Part shown: positions 1-8,608 of the stretch, piece after piece
Position numbering within the stretch: the first letter of the stretch is position 1
How the letters are laid out: the number at the start of each line of letters is the position of its first letter
Source of the DNA: CANHCC01 sp040381555
Lineage (GTDB): Bacteria > Bacteroidota > Bacteroidia > J057 > RFSG01
Length of the DNA: 45,924 bases
Assembly (NCBI GenBank): GCA_040381555.1
Contig: JBEIHC010000008.1
Coordinates: 1-45,924 of the forward strand
Direction of reading: 5' to 3'
Made by a program: the position numbers and the translations under genes
The notes under the pieces: generated by a model
The model's input: the letters and a program-made list of their open reading frames with translations, nothing else
What the model was told of the DNA's origin: nothing
The model's database searches: none

Positions 1-1
1 G

Positions 2-130
2 GTCGCCTCTATAATCATGGTGCTTAACCTGGTCAAACTGGCCGGGCAAGCACCCTTTTCTCTAATCCTAAGGTGGCTACAAATCTATTTCTTCCCGGAC
101 AGGGAGGCAAAATTGGCTTTTACTTTTTGA
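2..130 (+). CDS. Partial 3' end of an unrecognised gene
   Basis: A reading frame open from the left edge runs 42 codons to a TGA at 128-130. The translation is hydrophobic in its first half and ends ...FFPDREAKLAFTF. I do not recognise the family. The frame has no visible start inside the window, so if it is real it is the C-terminus of a gene lying to the left. The other two forward frames close sooner. The evidence is only an open frame and plausible composition, so it may be chance. The 170 bases that follow, up to the next gene, are AT-rich and hold only promoter-like sequence. Confidence 0.2.
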   Translation, partial: VASIIMVLNLVKLAGQAPFSLILRWLQIYFFPDREAKLAFTF

Positions 131-303
131 GCAGGCCCTAAATAATGCATAGAGCCAAAGAATACAATTATGTCTGTAATTCAGCAATAGTAAGGATTTA
201 TACTTTCTGAGGAAACCCTTATTTATTTCTAGCACTCCAAATTACGAAGGGTTAATGTTGTATTGTTAATTAAATTTTGTACATTGGATTAAATTTATAG
301 GTT

Positions 304-1314
304 ATGGCAACTGGAATCCTCATAAGCATTTTCGAGAAATTACCCTTACGAGGTTGGAAGATTTTCATCTGGATAATTGTAATAGGATGTTATTTGCCCC
401 AAAATTTACTTTTGGCTCAAGACTTTTTTAAACCTGGGGCAACCTGGCATTATGAATTTACGAATGTAAGCAATGTTGGATTCAAGCGCCTCAAATATGA
501 ACAAGATACAATTATTCAAAATAAATCTTATCAGGTAATATCCGTCTACTCTGTTATGGTTGGTTGGGATGCATTCATACACGAATACATCCTTTTACAG
601 GAAAAATATGAAGATCCATTACTCTTCCATACAGATCAGGATACCATTTGGTTTTATAATATAGTTCAAGGTAAAAATTATCGATATGCTGTTTTAAATC
701 TGTTTCCTGGAAACGGCTGGGATGTTGGTCTGGATACAACAACATTTAAATGCGGTTCTACCTACAATACAGTCAGCAATACTGGCAAAATATTGGTTAA
801 TAGTGATTCACTCAGGTTTTGGCAAATAATACAAGCGCCCAATTCCTCACTAGCCTATAATGGGATGATGGTAGAACGATTAGGATTCTTGGGTTCCGGG
901 TATCTTTGGCCATCTCTTAATATATGCGATGAGAATGGCCCCACTTGTCCCACTTACTATGAATTCAAATGTTACTATGACCCGGAAATTGGCTTATACA
1001 ATATCAAACCTCAAGAATCTTGCGAACATTGGCTTATTCTCACAAGTAGAACAGAAAGTAATCGCCATTCTAAGGAGACTCTAACTATTTGGCCTAATCC
1101 GGTAAGGAATCAATTATTTATATCTGGCATACAGAGTATTGATTTCCCAACAGAAATCAAGCTCTATGATGCAAACGGAAAAACCGTATATACCCATATT
1201 TTTTCAGAGGGAAATATCCCCACCATTGATGTTTCTAATTTACCAAAAGGTATTTATTCAATTATAATAATGCAGGATTATCAGCAGTATTTTAATAAGG
1301 TTATCATTCATTAA
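304..1314 (+). CDS. Secreted protein with type IX secretion C-terminal signal
   Basis: A 336-residue exported protein of unknown function. The N-terminus carries a basic and then strongly hydrophobic signal segment ending near LLLAQ (about residue 39). The last 75 residues, starting around LTIWPNPVRNQL, have the layout of a type A T9SS sorting domain: a WPNPV motif, then IKLYDANGKTVY, then VSNLPKGIYSIII and a final basic strand. The established role of this domain is to send the protein across the outer membrane through the PorSS/T9SS and then be cleaved. The middle portion (residues 40-260) contains no motif I recognise. The ATG at 304 is the first that includes the whole signal peptide. It is transcribed alone, converging on murA. 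Confidence 0.8.
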   Translation: MATGILISIFEKLPLRGWKIFIWIIVIGCYLPQNLLLAQDFFKPGATWHYEFTNVSNVGFKRLKYEQDTIIQNKSYQVISVYSVMVGWDAFIHEYILLQEKYEDPLLFHTDQDTIWFYNIVQGKNYRYAVLNLFPGNGWDVGLDTTTFKCGSTYNTVSNTGKILVNSDSLRFWQIIQAPNSSLAYNGMMVERLGFLGSGYLWPSLNICDENGPTCPTYYEFKCYYDPEIGLYNIKPQESCEHWLILTSRTESNRHSKETLTIWPNPVRNQLFISGIQSIDFPTEIKLYDANGKTVYTHIFSEGNIPTIDVSNLPKGIYSIIIMQDYQQYFNKVIIH

Positions 1315-1412
1315 CATTACCCCAATTAGACTTTTTGCATGAATAAATTCGAGTGAATTACTCCCGATGATTTCAGGTTAAGATTTTTTATTTAAGATTG
1401 CTAAGATATCAG

Positions 1413-1497
1413 CTTACCCTAAGTAATGACTTACCCTAAGTAAAAACTTACCCTAAGCACTGACTTACCTCAAGCAATGACTTACTCTAAGTAAAAG
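1413..1497. repeat. Five-unit 17-bp tandem repeat with palindromic core
   Basis: Five head-to-tail 17-bp units begin at 1413, 1430, 1447, 1464 and 1481. The best unit is CTTACCCTAAGTAATGA, whose first 11 bases form the palindrome CTTA-CCC-TAAG, followed by a 6-base spacer. Units 4 and 5 carry substitutions in the centre (TCA/CTC-like). The array lies in the 403-base convergent gap (1315-1717) between the T9SS cargo gene and murA, which contains no supported gene. Its period and its TTACCCTAA core match the larger array at 42667-42883. Confidence 0.9.
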
Positions 1498-1690
1498 ATG
1501 ATCATTGTAGAAGTTTTATACAATTGACTTCCAAATCTAAATTTACTTCTTGTTGGTTTAGACGCTAATTTCTGTATTTAAACAACAGAAAAAGCCTGTA
1601 ATTGAACTATAATGAAGGTTCGTCCCTTCTGATAAACCGTTTACATTTCTAATAAATTAGGTTGTTTTTTCCGGTCTAAGTTAAGCCTCC

Positions 1691-1703
1691 GTTTAGGGTA
1701 AAC
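1691..1703. repeat. Solo copy of the GTTTA-GGG-TAAAC palindrome
   Basis: The 13-mer GTTTAGGGTAAAC sits 14 bases past the murA stop. It is the reverse complement of the first 13 bases of unit 1 of the array at 42667 and has the same GTTTA/TAAAC arms around a 3-base centre. It could form a 5-bp hairpin at the end of the murA transcript, but no long T-run follows, so I list it as a repeat copy and not as a terminator. Confidence 0.6.
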
Positions 1704-1717
1704 TCTTTAACCCCTAC

Positions 1718-3028
1718 TTACTCCACCCGCTTAATCTTTGCCCCAATAGCATTCAACCTGCCTTCGATGTTTTGATAACCTCGATCAATTTGTTCGATGC
1801 TGTAAATCTTGCTGGTGCCTTCGGCTGATAAAGCGGCAATAAGCAGAGATACCCCGGCACGAATATCCGGACTGGTCATGGGGATGGCTCTTAGCTTTTG
1901 TTTTCTCCCCAAGCCGATAACTGTCGCTCTATGTGGATCACACAAAATAATCTGTGCGCCCATATCAATTAATTTATCGACAAAAAAGAGACGGCTTTCA
2001 AACATCTTCTGATGAATTAACACCGTTCCTTTAGCCTGAGTTGCTGTGACTAACACTATACTCAGCAAATCTGGGGTAAAGCCCGGCCAGATGGCATCCG
2101 CTACAGTTAAGATACTTCCATCAATAAAAGTTTCTACTTCGTAAACCGACTGCTTGGGAATAAAAATATCATCCCCCCGAAATTCCATCTGAATGCCCAA
2201 CTTAGCGAATACTGAAGGGATTTGACCCAAGTGTTCAATACCGGCATTCTTAATGGTGATTTCACTCTCTGTCATAGCCGCCAGACCAATGAAGCTTCCA
2301 ATCTCAATCATATCAGGCAACATGCGATGGCTTGTCCCGCCCAATACTTCTACGCCCTCAATCGAAAGCAGGTTGCTCCCGATGCCGGAGATTTTTGCCC
2401 CCATGCGATTCAGCATTTTACACAGCTGCTGAATATAGGGCTCACAAGCGGCATTGTAAATAGTAGTAACACCTTCAGCTAGTACAGCTGCCATAATAAT
2501 ATTAGCGGTACCTGTAACTGAGGCCTCATCCAGTAACATATAAGCACCTTTTAGGCGGCCCTTGGAAACTACCTGAAAAAATTCATCGTGTGCATCGTAC
2601 TCAAACGAAGCCCCCAACATTCTAAATCCAATGAAGTGGGTATCCAGCCGGCGTCTTCCAATTTTATCCCCTCCCGGTTTAGGCATATAGCCTTTTCCAA
2701 ATCGGGCGAGCAAGGGTCCTAATATCATGATAGAACCTCGGAGCCCGGACCCTTTTTGTTTGAATTCCGGAGAAATTAAATAATCTAAATTGACCGTATC
2801 TGCCTGAAAAGAATAGGTATCTGTACTAAGTTGTTTGACTGTTACACCCAAACTTTTGATGAGGTCAATTAATTTCAACACATCCACAATAGCTGGGATG
2901 TTGGAGATAATCACCTCCTGATCAGTCAACAGAACAGCTGACAGAATTTGAAGGGCTTCATTTTTAGCTCCCTGAGGATGCAGATCTCCAGATAAGGAAT
3001 GTCCACCCTCTATTTCAAAATGTGCCAT
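1718..3028 (-). CDS. murA: UDP-N-acetylglucosamine 1-carboxyvinyltransferase
   Basis: MurA transfers the enolpyruvyl group of PEP to UDP-GlcNAc, the first committed step of peptidoglycan synthesis in the cytoplasm. The 436-residue length is normal. The family signature GAKNEAL-type segment lies at residues 19-26 (QGAKNEAL). The active-site loop reads PKPGGDKIGRRRLDTH (about 116-131). The position that is Cys115 in Escherichia coli MurA is Asp121 here (codon GAT, 2666-2668). Asp at this site is known to keep activity and to prevent covalent fosfomycin attack in mycobacterial and chlamydial MurA. The gene starts 2 bases after the DUF4290 stop, so the two are cotranscribed. Confidence 0.97.
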   Translation of the reverse strand: MAHFEIEGGHSLSGDLHPQGAKNEALQILSAVLLTDQEVIISNIPAIVDVLKLIDLIKSLGVTVKQLSTDTYSFQADTVNLDYLISPEFKQKGSGLRGSIMILGPLLARFGKGYMPKPGGDKIGRRRLDTHFIGFRMLGASFEYDAHDEFFQVVSKGRLKGAYMLLDEASVTGTANIIMAAVLAEGVTTIYNAACEPYIQQLCKMLNRMGAKISGIGSNLLSIEGVEVLGGTSHRMLPDMIEIGSFIGLAAMTESEITIKNAGIEHLGQIPSVFAKLGIQMEFRGDDIFIPKQSVYEVETFIDGSILTVADAIWPGFTPDLLSIVLVTATQAKGTVLIHQKMFESRLFFVDKLIDMGAQIILCDPHRATVIGLGRKQKLRAIPMTSPDIRAGVSLLIAALSAEGTSKIYSIEQIDRGYQNIEGRLNAIGAKIKRVE

Positions 3029-3030
3029 AA

Positions 3031-3915
3031 CTATATTCTCGGTCTTCTTGGGCGATTCATTCCAGGGTTATTACCTCCGCCCCCACCTGAGCCATAGCCT
3101 CCACCGGAGTTATATCCTCCTCCTGAATTATATCCTCCTCCTGAGCCAGAGCCAGAACCAGAGCCAGAACCATAATTACCGCCACCCCCACCAGAACTAT
3201 AGCCCCCACCAGAGCCTCCTCCGGGTCGAGTAAATTTCTTTTTGAAGCCACCTCCTCCAGAGCCTCCTCCGGGTTTGGAAGGGTAGGAACCAAAGTTTTT
3301 TCTATTCGTACTTCCAGGGCGACTAGTATTTCGGGATACCTGATTAACCGCTTTAGGGGATTGGGGCTGTACCTTTGAAAAGATCAAACTGTCGATTTCA
3401 AACAACAGTTTTTCTTTAGTCATCTCTTTTAAGTGCGCACGCACCACAGCCTCCACATTGACATCCTTCTCGGAACCTTTAATCAGGTTCTTCATATAAT
3501 TAGCAGTGACTGTAATCAAAGCTCGTTGCTCTTCCAGATCTGTTAACTCCAAGGCTTTTTGAATCATTTGCTGCACATAAGTGCCATATTGCCTCAAGCG
3601 AGGCTTGATACGGGAATAAGGCATCCGTTCGGTTTCATCCGGTATGCGAGGATGCGGTTGGGGTTCAGGTATCGGACAATCAACCTCCAATTTATATCCA
3701 GCAATCTGATACAGGTGCTCCCATAGTTTCTCGCGATTTTCAGCTGTTTCTTTTTGAGCCGGTGTGATGCAAGCCATGATACGAATCATTTCCTGCGCCA
3801 ACTTCGTTCGTTTGTCTCGATCTTCAATGCTCAGTACATAACTGACCATGTTTTGAATGTTGCGACCAAATTCTTTTAACTGAATTGGCTCGGAGGTCTT
3901 CTGATAATACTCCAT
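3031..3915 (-). CDS. DUF4290 family protein with Gly-rich C-terminal tail
   Basis: A Bacteroidota-specific protein of unknown function, about 294 residues from the preferred ATG at 3915 (MEYYQKTSEPIQLKEFGRNI). An upstream in-frame ATG at 3963 would add 16 residues not expected for the family. The conserved helical part covers roughly residues 1-190, including EFGRNIQNMV and YGTYVQQMI. From about residue 215 the chain becomes a low-complexity tail made almost only of Gly, Ser, Asn and Tyr, with scattered Lys/Arg and an RPRRPRI end, resembling tails of RNA- or DNA-binding proteins. It lies directly before murA, which suggests a link to envelope growth, but that is inference from position only. 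Confidence 0.85.
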   Translation of the reverse strand: MEYYQKTSEPIQLKEFGRNIQNMVSYVLSIEDRDKRTKLAQEMIRIMACITPAQKETAENREKLWEHLYQIAGYKLEVDCPIPEPQPHPRIPDETERMPYSRIKPRLRQYGTYVQQMIQKALELTDLEEQRALITVTANYMKNLIKGSEKDVNVEAVVRAHLKEMTKEKLLFEIDSLIFSKVQPQSPKAVNQVSRNTSRPGSTNRKNFGSYPSKPGGGSGGGGFKKKFTRPGGGSGGGYSSGGGGGNYGSGSGSGSGSGGGYNSGGGYNSGGGYGSGGGGGNNPGMNRPRRPRI

Positions 3916-4051
3916 GAAATAAACAAAGATTAGTATTTTTAATATTGTGCAGGATGGATTCAATTTACACCCTGTTTGTCTGTTAAGAAAAATCCGGTTT
4001 TTACCGTCCTGCTTAAGTACGAATCAAAGTTCGGTAAAATATGCGGAAATA

Positions 4052-6274
4052 TCAATTTTCAGTTAGAATTCTCAATCTGGCGTATCGAAGGAGTAAAATC
4101 TTTTCTCCCTTACTATCAAATTGGATGGTCGCCTTTTTGTCGTCTTCATTTCCTTCCAATTGAAGAACGAGCCCCTTTCCAAATTTGTTATGCTCTACCC
4201 GCATACCAACGGTTAATCCAGTCAGGTCATCCCCAACAAAATCTGGATCAGGAGGCAATACAGGGTCCTTAACGCCTGGTCTGCGCTGCGGAATGGGTGC
4301 GGCGCCAATTTTTTGCAGGACCGTCCTTTGCACCTCCGCTGACATAGGCTGTAAAAAGGTTGGTTTAATTTCTCGTATAAATCGGCTGGGCTCATTATGG
4401 GTGAAAGACCCATACCTATTTCGGGTGCGCGCATAAGAAATTTGTAATTTCTTCATCGCCCGAGTAATACCTACATAAAACAATCGTCTCTCTTCCTCTA
4501 AATCCTCGCGCGAAGTAATTGAGAGTGCACCGGGAAACAAACCTTCTTCTACCCCTACCAGAAATACCGAACAAAACTCCAAGCCCTTCGCAGAATGTAA
4601 GGTCATTAAGGATACTGTATCACGGTCTTCGTTTTTATCCTTCTCATCCTGGTCGGTAAACAAGGCGATTTCAGCTAGGAAAGAATCCAGTGTCGGAGTT
4701 TTGTCTTCTGGATTTTGAGTGAATTCCTGAATGGCATTCAGAAGCTCCTGCACATTCTGCCAACGGGATTTACCCTCCAAAGAATCATCAGAATGAAACT
4801 CTGCCAACAATCCGGAGTTTTTGGCAATATAGGAAGCAGCCTCAAATGCGGTTTCCGTTTGTGCGGCTCCCTGAAATCCTTTAATCATATTAACAAATCT
4901 CAATAGGGCATTTTCTGCCATTACAGAGAATCCAGCCTGAGGCGTTCTTTCCAATACTTCCCAAAGAGATACTTTCCATTCGGCCGCTGTTGCCAATAAA
5001 TGGTTCATGGTAGTCGGTCCTATACCACGAGCAGGAAAATTAATGATGCGCTTTAAGGCTTCCTCATCGCGCGGATTTAGTGCCATTCGCAGATAAGCTA
5101 CCATATCTTTTATTTCCTTACGACGATAAAAAGATAAGCCACCATAAATCCGATAGGCAATTCCAGCTTTGCGCAAGGCATCTTCCATACTCCGAGACTG
5201 AGAGTTGGTGCGATACAGAATAGCAAAGTCCTTGTTAAAATAATTTTGAACCTGCTTTTGCTCCCGAATGATGTCCACTACTCTTCGTGCTTCATCCAAC
5301 TCATTCTCAGCTGAAATCAGTTTTACTTTTTCGCCTTCTTCATTATCCGTAAAAACTGTTTTTTCTAACTGATTCAAATTGTTGGCAATAATTGAATTCG
5401 CCGTATTTACAATAACGGAAGTAGAGCGATAATTTTGTTCCAACTTATGGGTTTTTACATCCGGATAATCTCGCTTGAAATTGAGAATATTCTGAATGGT
5501 TGCCCCCCTGAAAGCATAAATACTTTGGGCATCATCGCCCACCACACAAATATTCTCATGTACTGCACCCAGTTTACGCGTAATCAAATATTGGGCGTAG
5601 TTGGTATCCTGGAACTCATCTACCATGATGTAGCGAAACTGATGCTGATATCGGTGTAAGACTTCCGGATAGGCAACAAACAATTCCAATGGCTTAACCA
5701 ATAAATCGTCAAAGTCCATTGCATTGGCTTTGAAGCAACGGTTGGTATAGGCTTTAAACACTTTCGCAATTACCTCTGTACGAGCATCCATTACATATTT
5801 CTGCTCATACTCCTCAGCATTGATCAAATTGTTTTTGGCCATACTGATAACAGACTGTACAGCTTTGGGTTTATGCGTTTTATCATCGAACTTAAGTTCT
5901 TTAATAATAGATCGAATCAAGCTCTGACTATCATCTGAATCATAAATAGTGAAGTCTTTGGTATAATTTAGCTTTTCGGCATGTACGCGGAGTATTCGGG
6001 AGAAAATAGAGTGAAAAGTGCCCATCCAGATGCTTTTGGCTTCCTTACCCACGATTTTTTCAATCCGTTCTCTCATTTCTTTTGCTGCCTTATTGGTAAA
6101 TGTCAGGGCGAGCAATTCAAATGGATCTGCCAGCCCTTGCTGCATCAGAAACGCCAAGCGATAAGTAATAACTCGGGTTTTTCCAGAACCGGCCCCGGCA
6201 ATGATCATATTCGGTCCTTCCACACTGGTTACAGCCGCGTGCTGCGCTTCATTAAGTTCTGTCAAAAAATCCAT
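4052..6274 (-). CDS. pcrA: UvrD/PcrA-type superfamily 1 DNA helicase
   Basis: A 740-residue 3'-5' ATP-dependent DNA helicase of the UvrD/Rep/PcrA group, acting in nucleotide excision repair, mismatch repair and clearing of stalled transcription. The motifs are in order: Walker A GAGSGKT (27-33), MVDEFQDTN (motif II), VVGDDAQSIYAFRGA (III), LEQNYRS (IV), TLHSAKGLEF (V) and RRLFYVGITRA (VI). The C-terminus has a basic linker, then GMRVEHNKFGKGLVLQ, the Tudor-like fold that binds RNA polymerase in PcrA. UvrD and PcrA names are used interchangeably in this phylum. The gene starts within about 15 bases of a TAACTTTA element, so the leader is very short. Confidence 0.95.
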   Translation of the reverse strand: MDFLTELNEAQHAAVTSVEGPNMIIAGAGSGKTRVITYRLAFLMQQGLADPFELLALTFTNKAAKEMRERIEKIVGKEAKSIWMGTFHSIFSRILRVHAEKLNYTKDFTIYDSDDSQSLIRSIIKELKFDDKTHKPKAVQSVISMAKNNLINAEEYEQKYVMDARTEVIAKVFKAYTNRCFKANAMDFDDLLVKPLELFVAYPEVLHRYQHQFRYIMVDEFQDTNYAQYLITRKLGAVHENICVVGDDAQSIYAFRGATIQNILNFKRDYPDVKTHKLEQNYRSTSVIVNTANSIIANNLNQLEKTVFTDNEEGEKVKLISAENELDEARRVVDIIREQKQVQNYFNKDFAILYRTNSQSRSMEDALRKAGIAYRIYGGLSFYRRKEIKDMVAYLRMALNPRDEEALKRIINFPARGIGPTTMNHLLATAAEWKVSLWEVLERTPQAGFSVMAENALLRFVNMIKGFQGAAQTETAFEAASYIAKNSGLLAEFHSDDSLEGKSRWQNVQELLNAIQEFTQNPEDKTPTLDSFLAEIALFTDQDEKDKNEDRDTVSLMTLHSAKGLEFCSVFLVGVEEGLFPGALSITSREDLEEERRLFYVGITRAMKKLQISYARTRNRYGSFTHNEPSRFIREIKPTFLQPMSAEVQRTVLQKIGAAPIPQRRPGVKDPVLPPDPDFVGDDLTGLTVGMRVEHNKFGKGLVLQLEGNEDDKKATIQFDSKGEKILLLRYARLRILTEN

Positions 6275-6406
6275 AGGGTAAAGTTACGCAGTCAGCAAGA
6301 TAAATGCCCGGAAAACTAATGCACAAGTAACAGGATTTTTAAGTCTTATGTCTAATTCGCTGAATGTGGGCAATTTTAAATTAATCTTGAATAAAAAAGG
6401 AAAAAC

Positions 6407-6535
6407 TCATCGTTTCTGCACAGGCGTAGATTCACTTTTTTTAGCGTTTATATCCAATTCTTGCTTTTGACTATCCCCAAAATGAAAGTTGACACCAAAG
6501 GAAGTATTGAATCCTGTATATAGTGTAAGAGCTGT
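6407..6535 (-). pseudogene. Possible remnant of an outer-membrane beta-barrel C-terminus
   Basis: Directly after the stop of the next gene upstream, and in the same frame, 42 sense codons run to a TGA. The translation contains LYTGFNTSFGVNFHFG, an alternating polar/aromatic pattern like the last strands of a Bacteroidota beta-barrel protein, followed by a polar tail ending STPVQKR. There is no start codon. It may be a gene end left by deletion, or readthrough sequence. The call rests only on composition and strand-like alternation. Confidence 0.3.
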
Positions 6536-6814
6536 TTATGCCTTTCTATTGGTACCTGCAAGAAAACTGAGGATAATCAAAAAGCCAACCATTAAACTAT
6601 GAAGCCAATAGGAATGATTCATTGTTTCAGGTAAAATTCTGGAGTAAATAAATGCCATGCCCAAAGACAACAGAAGAAAACCGGAAGCGGAATAAAAGTT
6701 GGAAGCAAGGAATCTTGGATTGATAAGTATCATAATTCTTTCCTTTAGATGAGTGCCTGATTCAATTAAACCTATAACGAAACAAAACAGAAGTAATGTT
6801 GTGTTGTGTTTCAC
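6536..6814 (-). CDS. Small hydrophobic membrane protein, hypothetical
   Basis: A 92-residue frame with three hydrophobic stretches (about 5-17, 40-58 and 70-86), suggesting two or three membrane passes. I recognise no family. The start is uncertain: the longest frame begins with GTG at 6814, while an ATG at 6733 (MILINPRFL) is preceded by AAAGGAAAG, a good Shine-Dalgarno, and would give 65 residues. It lies beyond the terminator of the TPR gene, so it probably has its own promoter or depends on readthrough. A beta-barrel-like remnant follows in the same frame. Confidence 0.45.
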   Translation of the reverse strand: MKHNTTLLLFCFVIGLIESGTHLKERIMILINPRFLASNFYSASGFLLLSLGMAFIYSRILPETMNHSYWLHSLMVGFLIILSFLAGTNRKA

Positions 6815-6858
6815 TTTTTAAACTGACTAGGCAAAAACCCTGCCTGGATGGAAAGAAA

Positions 6859-6889
6859 AAAAATACCGGCAACAGGTACCGGTATTTTT
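6859..6889 (-). terminator. Intrinsic terminator of the ExbB-TonB-TPR operon
   Basis: An 11-bp perfect stem, AAAAATACCGG (6859-6869) with CCGGTATTTTT (6879-6889), and a 9-base loop. On the minus strand it stands 17 bases after the TPR gene stop and the stem ends in a run of T. The A/T-tailed arms make it potentially bidirectional. Confidence 0.85.
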
Positions 6890-6906
6890 CTTGATTTACC
6901 TAAAAA

Positions 6907-8499
6907 CTAAGGCTTTTTTGTTTTGGTTAGAAAGTCCATAATAGCCTTACATTGTTCATGGTTTCCGTCCAAAGCAAGCACTGCTTCACAGTTTTTCTTA
7001 GCCTCATCATAATTTCCTGTTAAGTAATAAAAGGCTGCCAAGTAGGAATTCGCAGTAATGTAATCTTTTTTATAGCGCTCCGTTTGATTGAGCTTAACGA
7101 GTAATTCCGTTACTTTTTGAAAATCCTCTTTAGCTTTTCCTTCCGGATTTTCTTGATCCTCTGTTTTGGCAATTGCATTTCCAGCCCATAAATAGCCTAA
7201 ATGTACTTCGGGTTCAATTTTTTTCATTTCATTAAAACAAGCTAAAGCGGGTTCATATTCTTTATTGAAATAATAGGCTTTACCTAGGTCATATTGATTC
7301 CGAAGAGAATTGGGTTTTTGTGCCAATATGACTTTGTATTCTGCAATGGCTTCGGGATATTTCTTCTGTCGAATATAGTTAAGTGCAATATCTGAAATCA
7401 ATCCCGCTTTGGCCTTATCTTTAGCTATTGCTTTGCGGAAGTAGCCAATAGCAAGAGAATCTTCCTGTAGTTTTTCTAAAATTCTGGCATAATTCTCAAA
7501 ATCCTCCGCCAAGGTATATTGCTCGGGAATCATCTTAAAATATTGATCCATTACCTTACGGGCAGTATCATACTGATTGGTTTTGTACAGGCTATACCCT
7601 TTTATCCGAAGCATTACGAAAGTGGTGGTATCTTTCAATACTTTCTCAATTTCGGTTAAGGCTCCCGGATAATCTTGGGATAAATACAGAAAGGATGCGT
7701 ATCTGGCTCGAGCACCAACATCATTGCCCGTAAGGCGTACAAACTTCTGTAAATTATTCTTTGCTTCTTCATATTTTTCCGCTCGGTAATAGAGTTCGCC
7801 TAACTCCCGGTAAGCTGGGGCGAATAAAGAATCTTGCTGTAAAGCTTCCCTAAAAGCGGTAGCACCTTCATTGTACTTTTGATCTTTCACATACAATTGA
7901 CCCACCCTAAGGTATCCGGTGAGATAAGTTTTATCCAACTCTGTGGCTTTACGATAATTTGAAAGTGCGAGCTCATATACTTTTTGTTTCAAGTACAAAT
8001 CCCCTAATGAGATATAAACCGTAACATTCTTAGGGTCTAATATCTTCGCTTTTACCAATAACTTCTCCGCTTCGTCAATATCCTCTTTTGCACCCTTTTC
8101 TAGGTAAGCATCTGCAACCTGTACAAGCACTTCCACATTATTGCTTAGAGTCAACTCAAGCGCCTTATCGTAATTTTTCTTAGCGTCTGGAATGTTTTCA
8201 TTTTTTTGACTTACCCTACCCAATCCAACATAGTTTAGGGCATATTTGGTATTTGCCGATACTCCTTTCGTATAACTGGCCTGAGCATTCGTAAAATCCT
8301 CATTTTCATAAAACGCTTTTCCCAAAAGATAATGAGCCTCAGCATCTTTAGCGTTGACAGCCAACACTTTATTGAGTATCTCGATAGCTTTACGATACTC
8401 CTGCTTGTTGATTGCAGAAACAGCGTCCGCTTTGGTCTGTGCCTGAAGGATGTTTGCCCCAAGGAGAGCAAATAAACTCAGCAGTTTGAAGATTTTCAT
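6907..8499 (-). CDS. Exported tetratricopeptide repeat protein
   Basis: A 530-residue protein with a signal peptide (MKIFKLLSLFALLGANILQAQ) followed by tandem TPR units covering almost the whole chain, for example residues about 30-130, 155-255 and 360-430. Characteristic A-x-x-x-Y-x-x-A/L and P-positions recur every 34 residues (AEAHYLLGKAFYENEDFTNA). TPR arrays form scaffolds for protein contacts, and this one should act in the periplasm. It is the last gene of the ExbB-ExbD-ExbD-TonB-PstS-like operon, with 109 bases separating it from the TonB-domain gene, so it may assemble or stabilise that envelope complex. No catalytic motif is visible. Confidence 0.85.
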   Translation of the reverse strand: MKIFKLLSLFALLGANILQAQTKADAVSAINKQEYRKAIEILNKVLAVNAKDAEAHYLLGKAFYENEDFTNAQASYTKGVSANTKYALNYVGLGRVSQKNENIPDAKKNYDKALELTLSNNVEVLVQVADAYLEKGAKEDIDEAEKLLVKAKILDPKNVTVYISLGDLYLKQKVYELALSNYRKATELDKTYLTGYLRVGQLYVKDQKYNEGATAFREALQQDSLFAPAYRELGELYYRAEKYEEAKNNLQKFVRLTGNDVGARARYASFLYLSQDYPGALTEIEKVLKDTTTFVMLRIKGYSLYKTNQYDTARKVMDQYFKMIPEQYTLAEDFENYARILEKLQEDSLAIGYFRKAIAKDKAKAGLISDIALNYIRQKKYPEAIAEYKVILAQKPNSLRNQYDLGKAYYFNKEYEPALACFNEMKKIEPEVHLGYLWAGNAIAKTEDQENPEGKAKEDFQKVTELLVKLNQTERYKKDYITANSYLAAFYYLTGNYDEAKKNCEAVLALDGNHEQCKAIMDFLTKTKKP

Positions 8500-8608
8500 A
8501 AGGTGTAAAGTAAATGGTGTTAAATCAAGATGCTAAATTACTAGTTTCAGCTTTAGAAACAGCTTAGACAAATATCATGCCTGAATAAATAAACGCTTTG
8601 TATCTGTA

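Noticed and set aside
3057..3293. Second minus-strand frame inside the DUF4290 tail
   Set aside because: Low-complexity DNA repeats keep several frames open; the DUF4290 frame explains the region.
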